This document shows, piece after piece, positions 7,590-16,780 of a stretch of DNA of 61,155 nucleotides. Every line of letters begins with the position of its first letter. The stretch's first letter is position 1. Source of the DNA: Cytophagales bacterium (lineage in GTDB: Bacteria; Bacteroidota; Bacteroidia; Cytophagales; Microscillaceae); NCBI GenBank assembly GCA_013298075.1, contig JAAFJG010000024.1, positions 1 through 61,155 on the forward strand, given 5' to 3'. Both the position numbers and the translations under genes were made by a program. The notes under the pieces are model-generated. The model saw only the letters and a list, made by a program, of their open reading frames with translations. It was not told the DNA's origin and searched no databases.

Positions 7590-9059
7590 TCACTCAATTA
7601 CTTCATAAATAGTGGCGTTATAACCTTCGTTCTCATTTTGGGATAAAGGTAAATTTTCTATTATTTTTTTTCTCAAATTATCAATCGGAATATATAAAAT
7701 TGCTTTTATTTTTAGTTTTTTATTTTTTGAAAAGTAATAATTGATAATATTACTATGTTTTTTTTTGCTTTGATTGGTAATAATTAAATATTGATATTTA
7801 AAAATTTCACGTTGTTTTTTTTCTCTTTTTTCTAATTCATCATATACTTCAAATAATTGATATTGACTTCCTGCGTGTGTAACTGCGTACATATACAACG
7901 CTTCGCCTATGACTTTACTATTTTTTGGAATATTTTTTTCGATAAATTCACGAGCAGTTGTCATATTTCTTTGTGGATAAGTTAAAAAAACTTGTATATT
8001 TTTTAGAGAAAAATAGACGAAATTAAAACTTAACAATACGCCTAAAACAACGAAATAAACCGCTTTTTTGTTGATAATTTCTAAAAAATATATCAATAAT
8101 AAATAATAAAAACAAAGAATAAAAATAGAATATTGTCCATAATCTTTCACCAAAATATGAAACGAAATAATCAATACAAAAAAAACAAAAATTTCAATTT
8201 TTTTAGTGCTTTTTTTGATTTTTTGAATATGAAATAAAGCCAGAATAATCACCAAAAATAACATTAAAAGTAATAAATATTGATGTTTTGGAATGTATAA
8301 AGTGCCACCAACAAACCAACCAAATAACGAACTTTCTTTATTGATAATCGCTCCTACGCCAATAAAATTTTGTAAAAAATTGGTAAAACTTCCAAAAGCA
8401 ACAAAAATCCAAATGGAATAAAAACCAATCACAATCAAGAGTGATAAAATGCTTTTTTGAAATGTGATGAGGATTGATTTTTGGGTAGAATATACAGATA
8501 AAATCAATAAAAAACCTAATCCTACGCCTGCAAAAGCACTTCTTGGAGTGATTAACAAAGCCAAAACGCCTAAAAAACTTCCTACAAAAATATGAAAATA
8601 AGTTGGTTTTGAAAGCCTATCAAAAGCCAATAAAATCAAAAAAGTAGCCGTTAAATCCATTCTTCCCTCGTGCAAACAAAGGTTAAAAAATGGGTCAAAA
8701 AGAAAAATAAATAACCAAATTTTTTGATATGGATTATCTGTATTTTTTTTCCAAAACCAAAAAACAACGCATAAACCTGCTAAAAAATTACATAATCTAA
8801 AACCAAAAATAGAATCTCCTACAATGAATTGAAAAAAAATAACTAAATAAAAATAAATAAAACCATAGATTTTAATTTCATCTTCAAAAACAATAATTGG
8901 AATTTGAAAACTATTATTTTGCCATAAATTATCAGCCAAAGATTTAAAAAAAACTTCATCAAACCAAGGCAAAGGCACTTTATCGAGAGTGAAAATTTGT
9001 AAAAGAAACCAAATACAGAGTAAAAATAAAAATATTTTTGATTGATTTTTAGGCTGCAT
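7590..9059 (-). CDS. Polytopic membrane glycosyltransferase, GT39/ArnT-like
   Basis: A 489-residue inner-membrane protein with roughly ten hydrophobic segments and a soluble C-terminal domain of about 120 residues. The short N-terminal helix is followed by PWFDEVFF (31-38), whose Asp-Glu in the first periplasmic loop is the hallmark of GT-C enzymes of the PMT/ArnT type. These move a sugar from a polyprenyl-phosphate donor to protein or lipid. The acceptor cannot be told from sequence. It is the last gene of a probable three-gene operon (10082 to 7590) with small gaps. Confidence 0.75.
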   Translation of the reverse strand: MQPKNQSKIFLFLLCIWFLLQIFTLDKVPLPWFDEVFFKSLADNLWQNNSFQIPIIVFEDEIKIYGFIYFYLVIFFQFIVGDSIFGFRLCNFLAGLCVVFWFWKKNTDNPYQKIWLFIFLFDPFFNLCLHEGRMDLTATFLILLAFDRLSKPTYFHIFVGSFLGVLALLITPRSAFAGVGLGFLLILSVYSTQKSILITFQKSILSLLIVIGFYSIWIFVAFGSFTNFLQNFIGVGAIINKESSLFGWFVGGTLYIPKHQYLLLLMLFLVIILALFHIQKIKKSTKKIEIFVFFVLIISFHILVKDYGQYSIFILCFYYLLLIYFLEIINKKAVYFVVLGVLLSFNFVYFSLKNIQVFLTYPQRNMTTAREFIEKNIPKNSKVIGEALYMYAVTHAGSQYQLFEVYDELEKREKKQREIFKYQYLIITNQSKKKHSNIINYYFSKNKKLKIKAILYIPIDNLRKKIIENLPLSQNENEGYNATIYEVIE

Positions 9060-9122
9060 TTTGATGTTTTTGAAAGAAAAAATTTATGTAAATTTTGTAT
9101 ATTTTGATGGAATAAATACGAA

Positions 9123-9632
9123 TTATTTTTTTGTATAATTATATTCGTGTCTTTTTATCCATTCTTTTGTTCCTTCAAATAAAATTTCTTTTCGTTTACT
9201 GAAAATATTTTTGCCAACAATATAAGTATGACGAATAATGGCAGGTTTATTATCATTGCCATCTTTTTCTGTTTTTTCTGTGATGATTTCGAGGTTGCCA
9301 TCATCTAATTTTCGCCTTGATTTCACGCTTTCTTTGTCTATCAATTTTCCATCTTGACTAATCACCATTGTATAACTCGAATTGGCTTTAGGTTCGTCAG
9401 GATAAATATTATCAATCACAAAACTTTTATCTTTTTTATTTTTTTTGACTTCAATATCAGCAGGCATCGTATAAGGTTTGCCCGAAGAATAATCGAGATA
9501 AGTAAGCGTACCTTTCCAACTTCCTACTAATACATCAAAATCTTTCGCAGATATTTTATTTTTTTGAGCAAAAATTGGAAAAATAGTGATAAAAAAAGGA
9601 ACTATTATCGTAAAAATAATTTTGATTTTCAT
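9123..9632 (-). CDS. Secreted lipocalin-like hypothetical protein
   Basis: A 169-residue protein with an N-terminal signal peptide (MKIKIIFTIIVPFFITIFPI, cleavage near FAQ). The mature part starts with a DFDVLVGSWKGTLTYLDY segment, typical of secreted proteins that open with LxGxWxG and form small beta-barrels, followed by repeated beta strands and Lys-rich turns. No ligand or catalytic residues can be named. Middle gene of the 7590-10082 operon. Confidence 0.75.
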   Translation of the reverse strand: MKIKIIFTIIVPFFITIFPIFAQKNKISAKDFDVLVGSWKGTLTYLDYSSGKPYTMPADIEVKKNKKDKSFVIDNIYPDEPKANSSYTMVISQDGKLIDKESVKSRRKLDDGNLEIITEKTEKDGNDNKPAIIRHTYIVGKNIFSKRKEILFEGTKEWIKRHEYNYTKK

Positions 9633-9665
9633 TGTGTTTTATGTGAATATGTATGGGAGAAAAAT

Positions 9666-10082
9666 TTATTTTTTATGTTGTAAAATATGAGAAAATAGTG
9701 GTGCTAAACTTCCTAAAAGCAACAAAATAGCTGCAAAAGGCAGAAATAAATATAAACCTGAACCCAATTTTGTAGATTCTAAAGGCATATAACGCAACAA
9801 ACCTAAGCCAATAAATTGCTCCAACATATAAGGAAAAAAAATAATCGCAGGCAAAATAATATATACAGAATTTAACAACAAAAGCAATAGATAAACGCCC
9901 AAAATACCCAAACCAATGATGCCAATTCCTTGTAATCCTGTATTAGTTATGGTAGAAGTATCGCTTATTTTGATAGTTGTCCAAGTCAAAAAATGTGAAA
10001 AAACACCCAAAATAGCACCCAAAAATCCAATAGCACGCAATAAAAATATGCCAATATGTGCGTTTCCTTGTAATAAATTCAT
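9666..10082 (-). CDS. Small integral membrane protein
   Basis: A 138-residue protein with about four hydrophobic helices, rich in Gly, Leu and Ile, and a short basic C-terminus (HILQHKK). No family is recognised. It is the first gene after a consensus promoter at 10139-10170, and the next two genes follow with gaps of 33 and 63 bases. It is probably co-transcribed with the lipocalin-like protein and the GT-C enzyme. Confidence 0.75.
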   Translation of the reverse strand: MNLLQGNAHIGIFLLRAIGFLGAILGVFSHFLTWTTIKISDTSTITNTGLQGIGIIGLGILGVYLLLLLLNSVYIILPAIIFFPYMLEQFIGLGLLRYMPLESTKLGSGLYLFLPFAAILLLLGSLAPLFSHILQHKK

Positions 10083-10138
10083 ACTATTTTTTATTGAAAA
10101 TGATTATATATTTTTTTTAAAACTTCTTTTTATTCACA

Positions 10139-10170
10139 CAAAAATAATACAAATTCACCAAAAAAACAAA
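10139..10170 (-). promoter_or_regulatory. Promoter of the 7590-10082 operon
   Basis: Minus strand TTTG (10167-10170), 20-base spacer, TATTTTTG (10139-10146), 56 bases before the ATG. Confidence 0.65.
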
Positions 10171-10234
10171 TGAAATTTCAATTAAATTCAAAAAAATATG
10201 CTTTTTAAGAATGTTTATTTTGATGAATTATTAG

Positions 10235-11254
10235 TTAATATTCATTTCGTACTTTGGCGTATTCAATGGCTTTGTGTAATTTCTCTTTCAGCAATTCCAT
10301 TGGTGGTAAAATAGTAAGATATTCTGCCACACGAATATTACTTTTTTCTAAATCTAAGAGCTCAATATGCTCCTCATTTTTTCCACTGCAAAGAATCAAA
10401 CCAATCGGTGAATTTTCGCCATCTACTTTTTCATATTTTTCCAGATAACGCAAATAAAGTTCCATTTGTCCTTTATAACCTGCTTCAAAATCGCCCAATT
10501 TGAGGTCAAGAGCTACCAAACATTTGAGTCTTCGATGATAAAAAAGCAAGTCAATATAATAATCGGTGTGGTCTATCGTAATACGTTTTTGACGTGACAG
10601 AAAAGCAAAATCACTCCCTAATTCAATCAAGAAACGTTGCAATTCGGCAAGTATAGCATTTTCCAAATCTTTTTCAGAATAAGTATCTTTTAAACCTAAA
10701 AAATCTAAGAAATAAGGGTCTTTAAAAATAAGGTCAGGGCTGATTTTTTGGGCATTTTTCAAATTTTTTAATTCGTTTTTAATTGTTTCATCAGGTTTTT
10801 TAGAAATAGCCGTTCTTTCGTATAACATAGATTTGATGCGATCTTGCAAAGTACGTGTACTCCAACGTTCTGATTTGCACATTTCCAAATAAAATTCTCG
10901 TTTGAGTGGCTCGCTTATATAGGCAATTTGTCTAAAATGTGTCCAACTTAATTTTCCACTCAATGCGTGGAAAATGTTTTCATCTTCAAACACCTCAAAT
11001 ACTTTCATTGCATTGAATAAATTACTTTTATTGTAACCCTTGCCATATTTTGTGATTAGAGTTTTACTTACTATTTCGATAAATTTTTGTCCATAATCAG
11101 CTTTTTGATTTTGCAAAAGTACTCCTTTTATCTCTTTTCCTATATGCCAATATAGGTTACTCATAATTGTATTCACGCTCAAAGCTACCTGATAGGTACT
11201 TTGAACAATAAGTGCTTCTATTTTTTCAAGACTTTGTTTTTCTATATTTTCCAT
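10235..11254 (-). CDS. DUF1016 (YhcG-type) PDDEXK nuclease family protein
   Basis: A 339-residue cytoplasmic protein with the two-part YhcG layout. The N-terminal DUF1016-N half (SVNTIMSNLYWHIGKEI) is followed by a C-terminal PD-(D/E)xK domain with YYIDLLFYHRRLKCL and ALDLKLGDF, where IDLLF and the D-x-K supply the predicted metal-binding residues. Members occur near restriction and mobile loci and are thought to bind or cut DNA, but their in vivo role is unsettled. It is a single gene here, with a 49-base gap to asnB upstream on the same strand. Confidence 0.9.
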   Translation of the reverse strand: MENIEKQSLEKIEALIVQSTYQVALSVNTIMSNLYWHIGKEIKGVLLQNQKADYGQKFIEIVSKTLITKYGKGYNKSNLFNAMKVFEVFEDENIFHALSGKLSWTHFRQIAYISEPLKREFYLEMCKSERWSTRTLQDRIKSMLYERTAISKKPDETIKNELKNLKNAQKISPDLIFKDPYFLDFLGLKDTYSEKDLENAILAELQRFLIELGSDFAFLSRQKRITIDHTDYYIDLLFYHRRLKCLVALDLKLGDFEAGYKGQMELYLRYLEKYEKVDGENSPIGLILCSGKNEEHIELLDLEKSNIRVAEYLTILPPMELLKEKLHKAIEYAKVRNEY

Positions 11255-11303
11255 TGCTTATTTTATTTATTTGAGTAATAAATTTATTTTACTTGTCTAA
11301 AAA

Positions 11304-13079
11304 CTATTCAAAATTTTGGTTAATCCATTCTGCTAAAAACCAAATTCCAAAAATTTCGTTGCTAAAATCCATTTTTTTAGTTTGATGTTTTTGCCAAATA
11401 TCATTAAAAATAGTGTATGGTAAATACTCAAAAATAATATGATTTTTAGTTAATGTATTGATAATCATTTCTTTATATTTTTTTTGTCTTATCCATTCTC
11501 CAAAAGCCATTCCAAAACCTTCTTTCTGACGATTGGCAAATTCTTGTCCGCCTTTTTGAATCAATAATTGTTTGAGCAACCATTTTTTGCCATTTTTTAG
11601 TAAAAATTTTCCTTCTATATTATCAACAAAATTAATAATTTCATTGTCCAAAAAAGGAACTCTTATTTCAATTCCTGCTAACATTCCCGCCAAATCATTT
11701 ATTTTTAGAATATCTTCACTCAAAAAATGCGTTTTTTCGTATGTTAAAGCCCATTTTAAATCATCTTTTGAGTCGATATTATTTTCTTTTTCGATAATAT
11801 TTTTTATATTCCAATGCGTTTGTGTAAAATTAATGAAAGTATTTTGCGTATTTGTATCTATTTTTTCGACTAATTTTTTCCATTTTCTTGATAAAAATTG
11901 GGTTGGAATATTTTTAAATAAATAAATCCAAGACGTACCAAATATTTTTTTTAATCGTAAATAAGTAGAAAATGCTTGATGGCGATGATACCCTGCAAAC
12001 ATTTCGTCTGCTCCTGCACCTGTCAAAACGACCTTATGCGTGTGTGAAGCCTTTTTTGATAAATGATAAGTCAATAAAAAAGCCGCATCTGCGATTGGAT
12101 TATCAATTTTTGAAACAAACGTTTGAAAATCATCTAAAATATCACTCGTAATCAAAACAGGTTCCCAATTTGCCCCGAATTTTTTGGCTGCTTTTTCTGC
12201 AAAATAAGTATCTTGCGAAACAAATTGCATCTCTTTTTTTTCGTGAATAATCGTAAAAGCCGTTGGATTTGGATAATTATTTTCTTGTAAATATGCCAAT
12301 AACAACGTAGAATCAACTCCTCCACTCAAAAAAACTCCCACAGGCACATCAGCCAAACATTGAGATAAAATAGATTTTTGTAAGATAGTATCGAGGCGTT
12401 TTATAGGATTTTTTGCCCCGCCCCAGCCCTCCCCAGAGGTGAGGGAGTTTTTTGCCTTTGTTCCCTCCCCTACGGGGAGGGTTAGGGTGGGGCAGATATT
12501 CTCAAAAAAAGTTTGATTTTTTTCTACAAATCGATTGTATAAATAAGGTAATATTTGCGAAGTATTTAATTTTTTTTCTACTAAATTAGTGGCTAAAATT
12601 CCTTTTATTTCAGAAGAAATCAATAAATAATCGTCATTTTCAAAAATATATAAAGGTTTTATGCCTAATTTATCTCTGTTAAATGTAATTTTATTCGTCA
12701 ATAAATCTATAAAAATATATGCATAAATACCGTTTAATTCGCTTTCATTTTTATTTTCTATTAAAAAATACAACAAAACTTCTGTATCAGAATGAGTTTT
12801 GAAAGTATATTTTTTGGATAATTCATCTTTTAAGACTTGATGATTATAAATTTCACCATTAAAAATCAATACAAATCTTTTATCCTCCGAAAAAAAAGGT
12901 TGATTGGCTTGTTCAGATAAATCTAAAATTTTAAGGCGATTATGACCAATATATAAATTTTGATGACAAAAAAAAGTGCTATTTTCTTTTCCTCGATGCA
13001 AAATTGCTTCGTTCATCAACAGAATAATTTTGTCATCATATTGATTTTTTTTGTCTAAAAAAAGATTGATGCCACACAT
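11304..13079 (-). CDS. asnB: Asparagine synthetase (glutamine-hydrolysing) carrying an in-frame palindromic repeat
   Basis: A 591-residue AsnB. Cys2 after the initiator Met is the class II amidotransferase nucleophile, and NGEIYNH and DTEVLLY belong to the glutaminase domain. FLSGGVDS (about 247-254) is the pyrophosphate loop of the synthetase domain. It converts aspartate, glutamine and ATP to asparagine. Between the two domains, at about residues 195-223, the usual linker containing LPPGHYL..YW is absent. In its place is a Pro/Gly/Glu-rich peptide (PTLTLPVGEGTKAKN..) encoded by a GC-rich palindrome at 12415-12495. The reading frame is intact. The change may alter the inter-domain linker or the enzyme may be impaired. 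It lies 27 bases after the BatA-domain gene, likely in one transcript. Confidence 0.9.
   Translation of the reverse strand: MCGINLFLDKKNQYDDKIILLMNEAILHRGKENSTFFCHQNLYIGHNRLKILDLSEQANQPFFSEDKRFVLIFNGEIYNHQVLKDELSKKYTFKTHSDTEVLLYFLIENKNESELNGIYAYIFIDLLTNKITFNRDKLGIKPLYIFENDDYLLISSEIKGILATNLVEKKLNTSQILPYLYNRFVEKNQTFFENICPTLTLPVGEGTKAKNSLTSGEGWGGAKNPIKRLDTILQKSILSQCLADVPVGVFLSGGVDSTLLLAYLQENNYPNPTAFTIIHEKKEMQFVSQDTYFAEKAAKKFGANWEPVLITSDILDDFQTFVSKIDNPIADAAFLLTYHLSKKASHTHKVVLTGAGADEMFAGYHRHQAFSTYLRLKKIFGTSWIYLFKNIPTQFLSRKWKKLVEKIDTNTQNTFINFTQTHWNIKNIIEKENNIDSKDDLKWALTYEKTHFLSEDILKINDLAGMLAGIEIRVPFLDNEIINFVDNIEGKFLLKNGKKWLLKQLLIQKGGQEFANRQKEGFGMAFGEWIRQKKYKEMIINTLTKNHIIFEYLPYTIFNDIWQKHQTKKMDFSNEIFGIWFLAEWINQNFE
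12415..12495. repeat. Coding palindromic repeat inside asnB (family B)
   Basis: An imperfect inverted repeat of 81 bases, strikingly GC-rich against its surroundings. The left arm GCCCCGCCCCAGCCCTCCCC pairs with the right arm GGGGAGGGTTAGGGTGGGGC. Its length is a multiple of three and it has no stop in the asnB frame. Relatives lie outside genes at 42108-42186 and as the inner ends of the arms of 60622-60937. Confidence 0.9.
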
Positions 13080-13106
13080 TTCTGGTTATATTTTGGCTTA
13101 TTTATT

Positions 13107-15152
13107 CTATTTCAATAATCTTATCAAAGCAATTTCGGTGGCTAAAAATACCAAAACAATTATCAACATATATTTCCAAAGATTGTATTGAATATTTTTA
13201 TCTTTGAATGTTTGCACAAAATTTTTCGCTTTTTGAATGTCATAAATTTGCACATTTTTTTGATTGCTAAATCTACTTTGTAATTCTTGTGGCGTATAAA
13301 AATTTATATTTGATTCTATTTTATCATAATTCAAAGCAATTATATTTTCAACTTTATTATTCAATCTTAATTCATAAAAACCTGCTTCTGTGATTTGTTC
13401 AGGCAATTCCAAAGTCAATTCATCATCACGCATTACTTGTGCAGGAACGTATTTTTGTTTATCCTTGACGAGTTCATATTGTAGATTTTTTTGCGTTTTA
13501 TTGACTTTTATTTTAATCGTTTTTTCTGAAAAATGATAGGATAATCTTTCCGAATTTGATTTGCTCAAAGCGGCAATTTTATACATCAAAGGCACAAAAA
13601 GTGCGTGTTTTCCCAAATTTGAATAACTAATTTGCAAAGGCGAATTAGACAAATACACTATCCCATTGCCCACCAAAAAACGACTCATCGAAGGTTGTCT
13701 TGTTTTTGATTTAAGTAAATTTTCGCCTGCATCTGCCCATCTAATGACCGCATTGGCATAAGGCATAGTCAAATTTTGAGGTATTTTTTCGAATATTCCC
13801 CTAAAAAAAGGCTGTTGAATATCAGGTGGCAAAAGTTCCGCACTCGTACCCGTACGCAAAGAATCATTTTCAACAATTTTTAAATTCCCAATATTTAATT
13901 TTTTCAAAAAATCTAAAAAAGCATTTGTTGGTTTTTCGTTTGGATATATCAATAAACTTCCACCATTTTGCACAAATTTTTGTAATTGATTAGCAATTTC
14001 GCCTTCTATATTACTTACTTCATCTAAAATTAAAAGTTCTGCTTTTTGCAATTTATCATTATCTAAATTATTGATATTCAATTTTTTATGTTCAAAAACA
14101 CTTTCATTTTGATAAACACTTTCTATAAAATTAGTCGTATTTTTTTCAAATAATTGAATAATTTGAATAGTAGGCGAAGCATTCAACGTAAAGAAAAATT
14201 CATTGTCAAAAGTAATCGGATAATCTTCAAAAACGATTTTTCCTTTCTTTTTTCCGCCTTCTGTAATCGTAAAATTGAACGTCGTTTGAGCCGTACTATT
14301 GGCAGGAATATTCAAAGAAGCCGTCGAAACTTGTTGGTCATTCAAATATAATTTCAAAGATAAATTATTGACTTGTTCAGTTTTATAATTTTTTATTCTG
14401 ATATTTATTTGATTGGTTTCTGAGGCTTTTATAAATGGATTTTCAAGCCACAACGAGTCTACGGCAATATTTGGCGTTTTTTCAGCACGCAAAGGCACTA
14501 AATAATATTGTTGTGTGCTATCCAATTTGAGCAAAGACAAATCGCCTACGGTTGATTTTTGAAAATCAGAAAACCAAAAAATTTGATTTTTTCGATTGGG
14601 CGAATATCTATTGACCAAATTATTTTGCCTTTGATTGACAATATTTAAGTTTCTATAATTTCCTGTCAATCTCAACTTTGTCAATCTATCTGCAATTTTT
14701 TCGGAAGTAGAAGGATATTGTTCAATATTTTCAAAATTATTCGTTAATAATTGAAATTGCATCGATTTTGGATATACTTTTATCAAATCTTGTGCATATC
14801 TAATACCCAAATCTAAGGCTTTTTCGTTCCCGATTTCATTTTGCATACTGAAAGAATTATCTAAATAAATGCTCGCTAAATTTCCTGAATTTTGAATATT
14901 TTTTCGATGAATACTTGGAATAAAAGGTTGTGCAAATGCCAATACTAAAAAAATAATCGCACCAATTCGAGTCAATAAAATCAGCCATTCGCGTATGCGT
15001 TTGTAGGTTTGTGTTTCTGCTTTTACTTCTTTTAATAATCTTACTTGGCTAAAATATATAGTTTTTACACGTCTAAAATTCAATAAATGAATTAAAATTG
15101 GTATCAAAACGGCTAATAAAGCCCATAAAAATTGAGGATATACAAATTGCAT
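13107..15152 (-). CDS. BatA-domain (aerotolerance regulator N-terminal) membrane protein with VWA-like region
   Basis: A 681-residue protein. Residues 1-80 are the BatA N-terminal domain: two membrane helices, with PQFLWALLAVLIPILIHLLN first and the second after RIREWLILLTR. Next comes a von Willebrand A-like region whose YLDNSFSM supplies a DxSxS metal site, then Ig-like strands and a GATase-like segment (LILDEVSN..QNGGSLLIYP). A final C-terminal helix returns to the membrane. Such proteins occur across Bacteroidota, often near bat operons, and are thought to act in envelope stress, but the role is unproven. A possible -7 box (TAAATTTG) is at 15191-15198. Confidence 0.85.
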   Translation of the reverse strand: MQFVYPQFLWALLAVLIPILIHLLNFRRVKTIYFSQVRLLKEVKAETQTYKRIREWLILLTRIGAIIFLVLAFAQPFIPSIHRKNIQNSGNLASIYLDNSFSMQNEIGNEKALDLGIRYAQDLIKVYPKSMQFQLLTNNFENIEQYPSTSEKIADRLTKLRLTGNYRNLNIVNQRQNNLVNRYSPNRKNQIFWFSDFQKSTVGDLSLLKLDSTQQYYLVPLRAEKTPNIAVDSLWLENPFIKASETNQINIRIKNYKTEQVNNLSLKLYLNDQQVSTASLNIPANSTAQTTFNFTITEGGKKKGKIVFEDYPITFDNEFFFTLNASPTIQIIQLFEKNTTNFIESVYQNESVFEHKKLNINNLDNDKLQKAELLILDEVSNIEGEIANQLQKFVQNGGSLLIYPNEKPTNAFLDFLKKLNIGNLKIVENDSLRTGTSAELLPPDIQQPFFRGIFEKIPQNLTMPYANAVIRWADAGENLLKSKTRQPSMSRFLVGNGIVYLSNSPLQISYSNLGKHALFVPLMYKIAALSKSNSERLSYHFSEKTIKIKVNKTQKNLQYELVKDKQKYVPAQVMRDDELTLELPEQITEAGFYELRLNNKVENIIALNYDKIESNINFYTPQELQSRFSNQKNVQIYDIQKAKNFVQTFKDKNIQYNLWKYMLIIVLVFLATEIALIRLLK

Positions 15153-15277
15153 AAATGATTTGTCGATGTATCGAAAATAATTAGTAAATGCAAATTTATA
15201 CTATTTATATGAAAAAAAATATTTTTTTTTGATTTTTTAACAAAAGTAAGTTTTTTGCGTCAATATTTTTAGTTTTT

Positions 15278-15949
15278 TTAAATACAACATTGACAGGCTT
15301 TATTCACATTTTTTTTTGCTTTTTCATTGCCTATTTTTTTGGCTTTAATCCAATCTTGGCAAGCTTGTCTAATTTGTTTTTGTTGATATTTTATAATTCC
15401 TCTATTCGTGAGTGCTTTGGCGTGTTCGGGGTCATTTTGTAATACTTGCGTATAGTCTTGCAATGCTTCTTTTGGTTTTAATGATTTTTGATAAGCCAAA
15501 CCACGATTAAAATACAAACTATTCAAATAAGGAGCGTTGGGCAAATGTAAAATGGCTAAATCGTAATCTTTGATGGCTAAATTATAATTTCTCGTTTTCA
15601 AATATGCTTGCGCCCTGCCTGCATAAGCCTGTTTTGCATTAGGATTGATACGCAAAGCAATTGTATAGTCTTCGATAGCCGATTCATAATTTCCTGCATA
15701 TCTACGACTTCTGGCTCTTTTTAAATAAGCCTCTCCCCAATCATTTTTTTCTTTGATTGCCATATCAAAATCATTTGCAGAGCCAATAAAATTGCCATTT
15801 TTGAATTTTACAATGCCATCATCAAAATATTCTTGAGGTGTTTTTTTTGGTTTTTCTTCTGTTTCCTCTTTTTTTTGCTCTGGATTAGTTTGAGCAACTA
15901 TATTGAAAGATAAAGTCATTAAAAACAAAATAAATACATATATTTTCAT
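15278..15949 (-). CDS. Secreted tetratricopeptide-repeat protein
   Basis: A 223-residue protein with a signal peptide ending at VAQ. A short acidic Lys/Glu linker (EQKKEETEEKPKK) follows, then about five TPR units spanning residues 40-215 (for example YFDDGIVKFKNGNFIGSAND and AYLKRARSRRYAGNYESAIE). It ends in a Cys-rich CQCCI. TPR arrays bind other proteins; the partner is unknown. It follows the upstream gene by 6 bases, so the two are probably an operon from the promoter at 16689-16720. Confidence 0.88.
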   Translation of the reverse strand: MKIYVFILFLMTLSFNIVAQTNPEQKKEETEEKPKKTPQEYFDDGIVKFKNGNFIGSANDFDMAIKEKNDWGEAYLKRARSRRYAGNYESAIEDYTIALRINPNAKQAYAGRAQAYLKTRNYNLAIKDYDLAILHLPNAPYLNSLYFNRGLAYQKSLKPKEALQDYTQVLQNDPEHAKALTNRGIIKYQQKQIRQACQDWIKAKKIGNEKAKKNVNKACQCCI

Positions 15950-15955
15950 AAAAAA

Positions 15956-16654
15956 TTATTTGTTTGATGTGTTTGATTTATTATATTTTTTAGTAATACT
16001 TTTATAAATATTTGGTAAATAAAAAACAAGCCCATAACTATAATATGCTCCATCAAAATCTTGTGCTAGACTTGCTTCTTGCACATTAGAAACTACTTGA
16101 CGAATACCTACTGCAGCTTTTGCACCTACCCAATTAGTTGCTCGCCAATGAAAAGAAATTCCTAATTGAACAGGAACAAAACTTGTTTTCAAATCTTTTA
16201 GAACTCTTCCATCAGGCAAAGTTACTTTGTCTGTCATTTGTGCAAAACCTATTTCGGTTGGTATGCCCATTTCTATATACCTTGTGTTGAGAAAAATATA
16301 ATTGAAGCAAAAACTAAAATAGTTAATTTTAGCATTTTCATCGAGAGTAACAATGGCTAATCTATTTCTATTTTTAACTTTAATAGCGGATTGAGAATTT
16401 TGTGTTAGCCAATAATATCCAAGCGTCATTTGATATTTTCCATGACTTCTTGCCCCAATTTGAAATCCTTGAATAGTAATTGGTGCGTCTTTTAAAAAGG
16501 ATTGTCTTACGTCCATGTTCGCAACGGGTATCCATTTTGCTTGCTTATGAGCGTAATACTGCCAATCATTTTTGAAAGTTTTAGTAATCGTATCTTGTCC
16601 AAAAACTACCTGCCAACTTATCAATACAATACTAAAAAATATTATTTTTTTCAT
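15956..16654 (-). CDS. Secreted hypothetical protein, possibly an outer-membrane beta-barrel
   Basis: A 232-residue protein with a signal peptide (MKKIIFFSIVLISWQVVFGQ). The mature part has alternating hydrophobic strands (KYQMTLGYYWLTQ, YFSFCFNYIFLNTRYIEMG, FVPVQLGISFHWRA and YYSYGLVFYLP), consistent with a small eight- to ten-stranded outer-membrane barrel. Such a barrel would normally end in an aromatic residue, but this one ends in a short polar Ser/Asn/Lys tail. No family is recognised. First gene of a two-gene operon with the TPR protein. Confidence 0.75.
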   Translation of the reverse strand: MKKIIFFSIVLISWQVVFGQDTITKTFKNDWQYYAHKQAKWIPVANMDVRQSFLKDAPITIQGFQIGARSHGKYQMTLGYYWLTQNSQSAIKVKNRNRLAIVTLDENAKINYFSFCFNYIFLNTRYIEMGIPTEIGFAQMTDKVTLPDGRVLKDLKTSFVPVQLGISFHWRATNWVGAKAAVGIRQVVSNVQEASLAQDFDGAYYSYGLVFYLPNIYKSITKKYNKSNTSNK

Positions 16655-16688
16655 TTGTTTTTATAGGTTTAAAATCTTTGACTGTTTG

Positions 16689-16720
16689 CAAAAGTAATCA
16701 TTATTTGATAAAATCACAAA
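16689..16720 (-). promoter_or_regulatory. Promoter of the 15278-16654 operon
   Basis: Minus strand TTTG (16717-16720), 20-base spacer, TACTTTTG (16689-16696), 34 bases before the ATG at 16654. Confidence 0.7.
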
Positions 16721-16780
16721 AAATCATAAAAGATAGACTACATAAGTAATAAAAAGTTTAATATTTCATCAATAAAAAAG

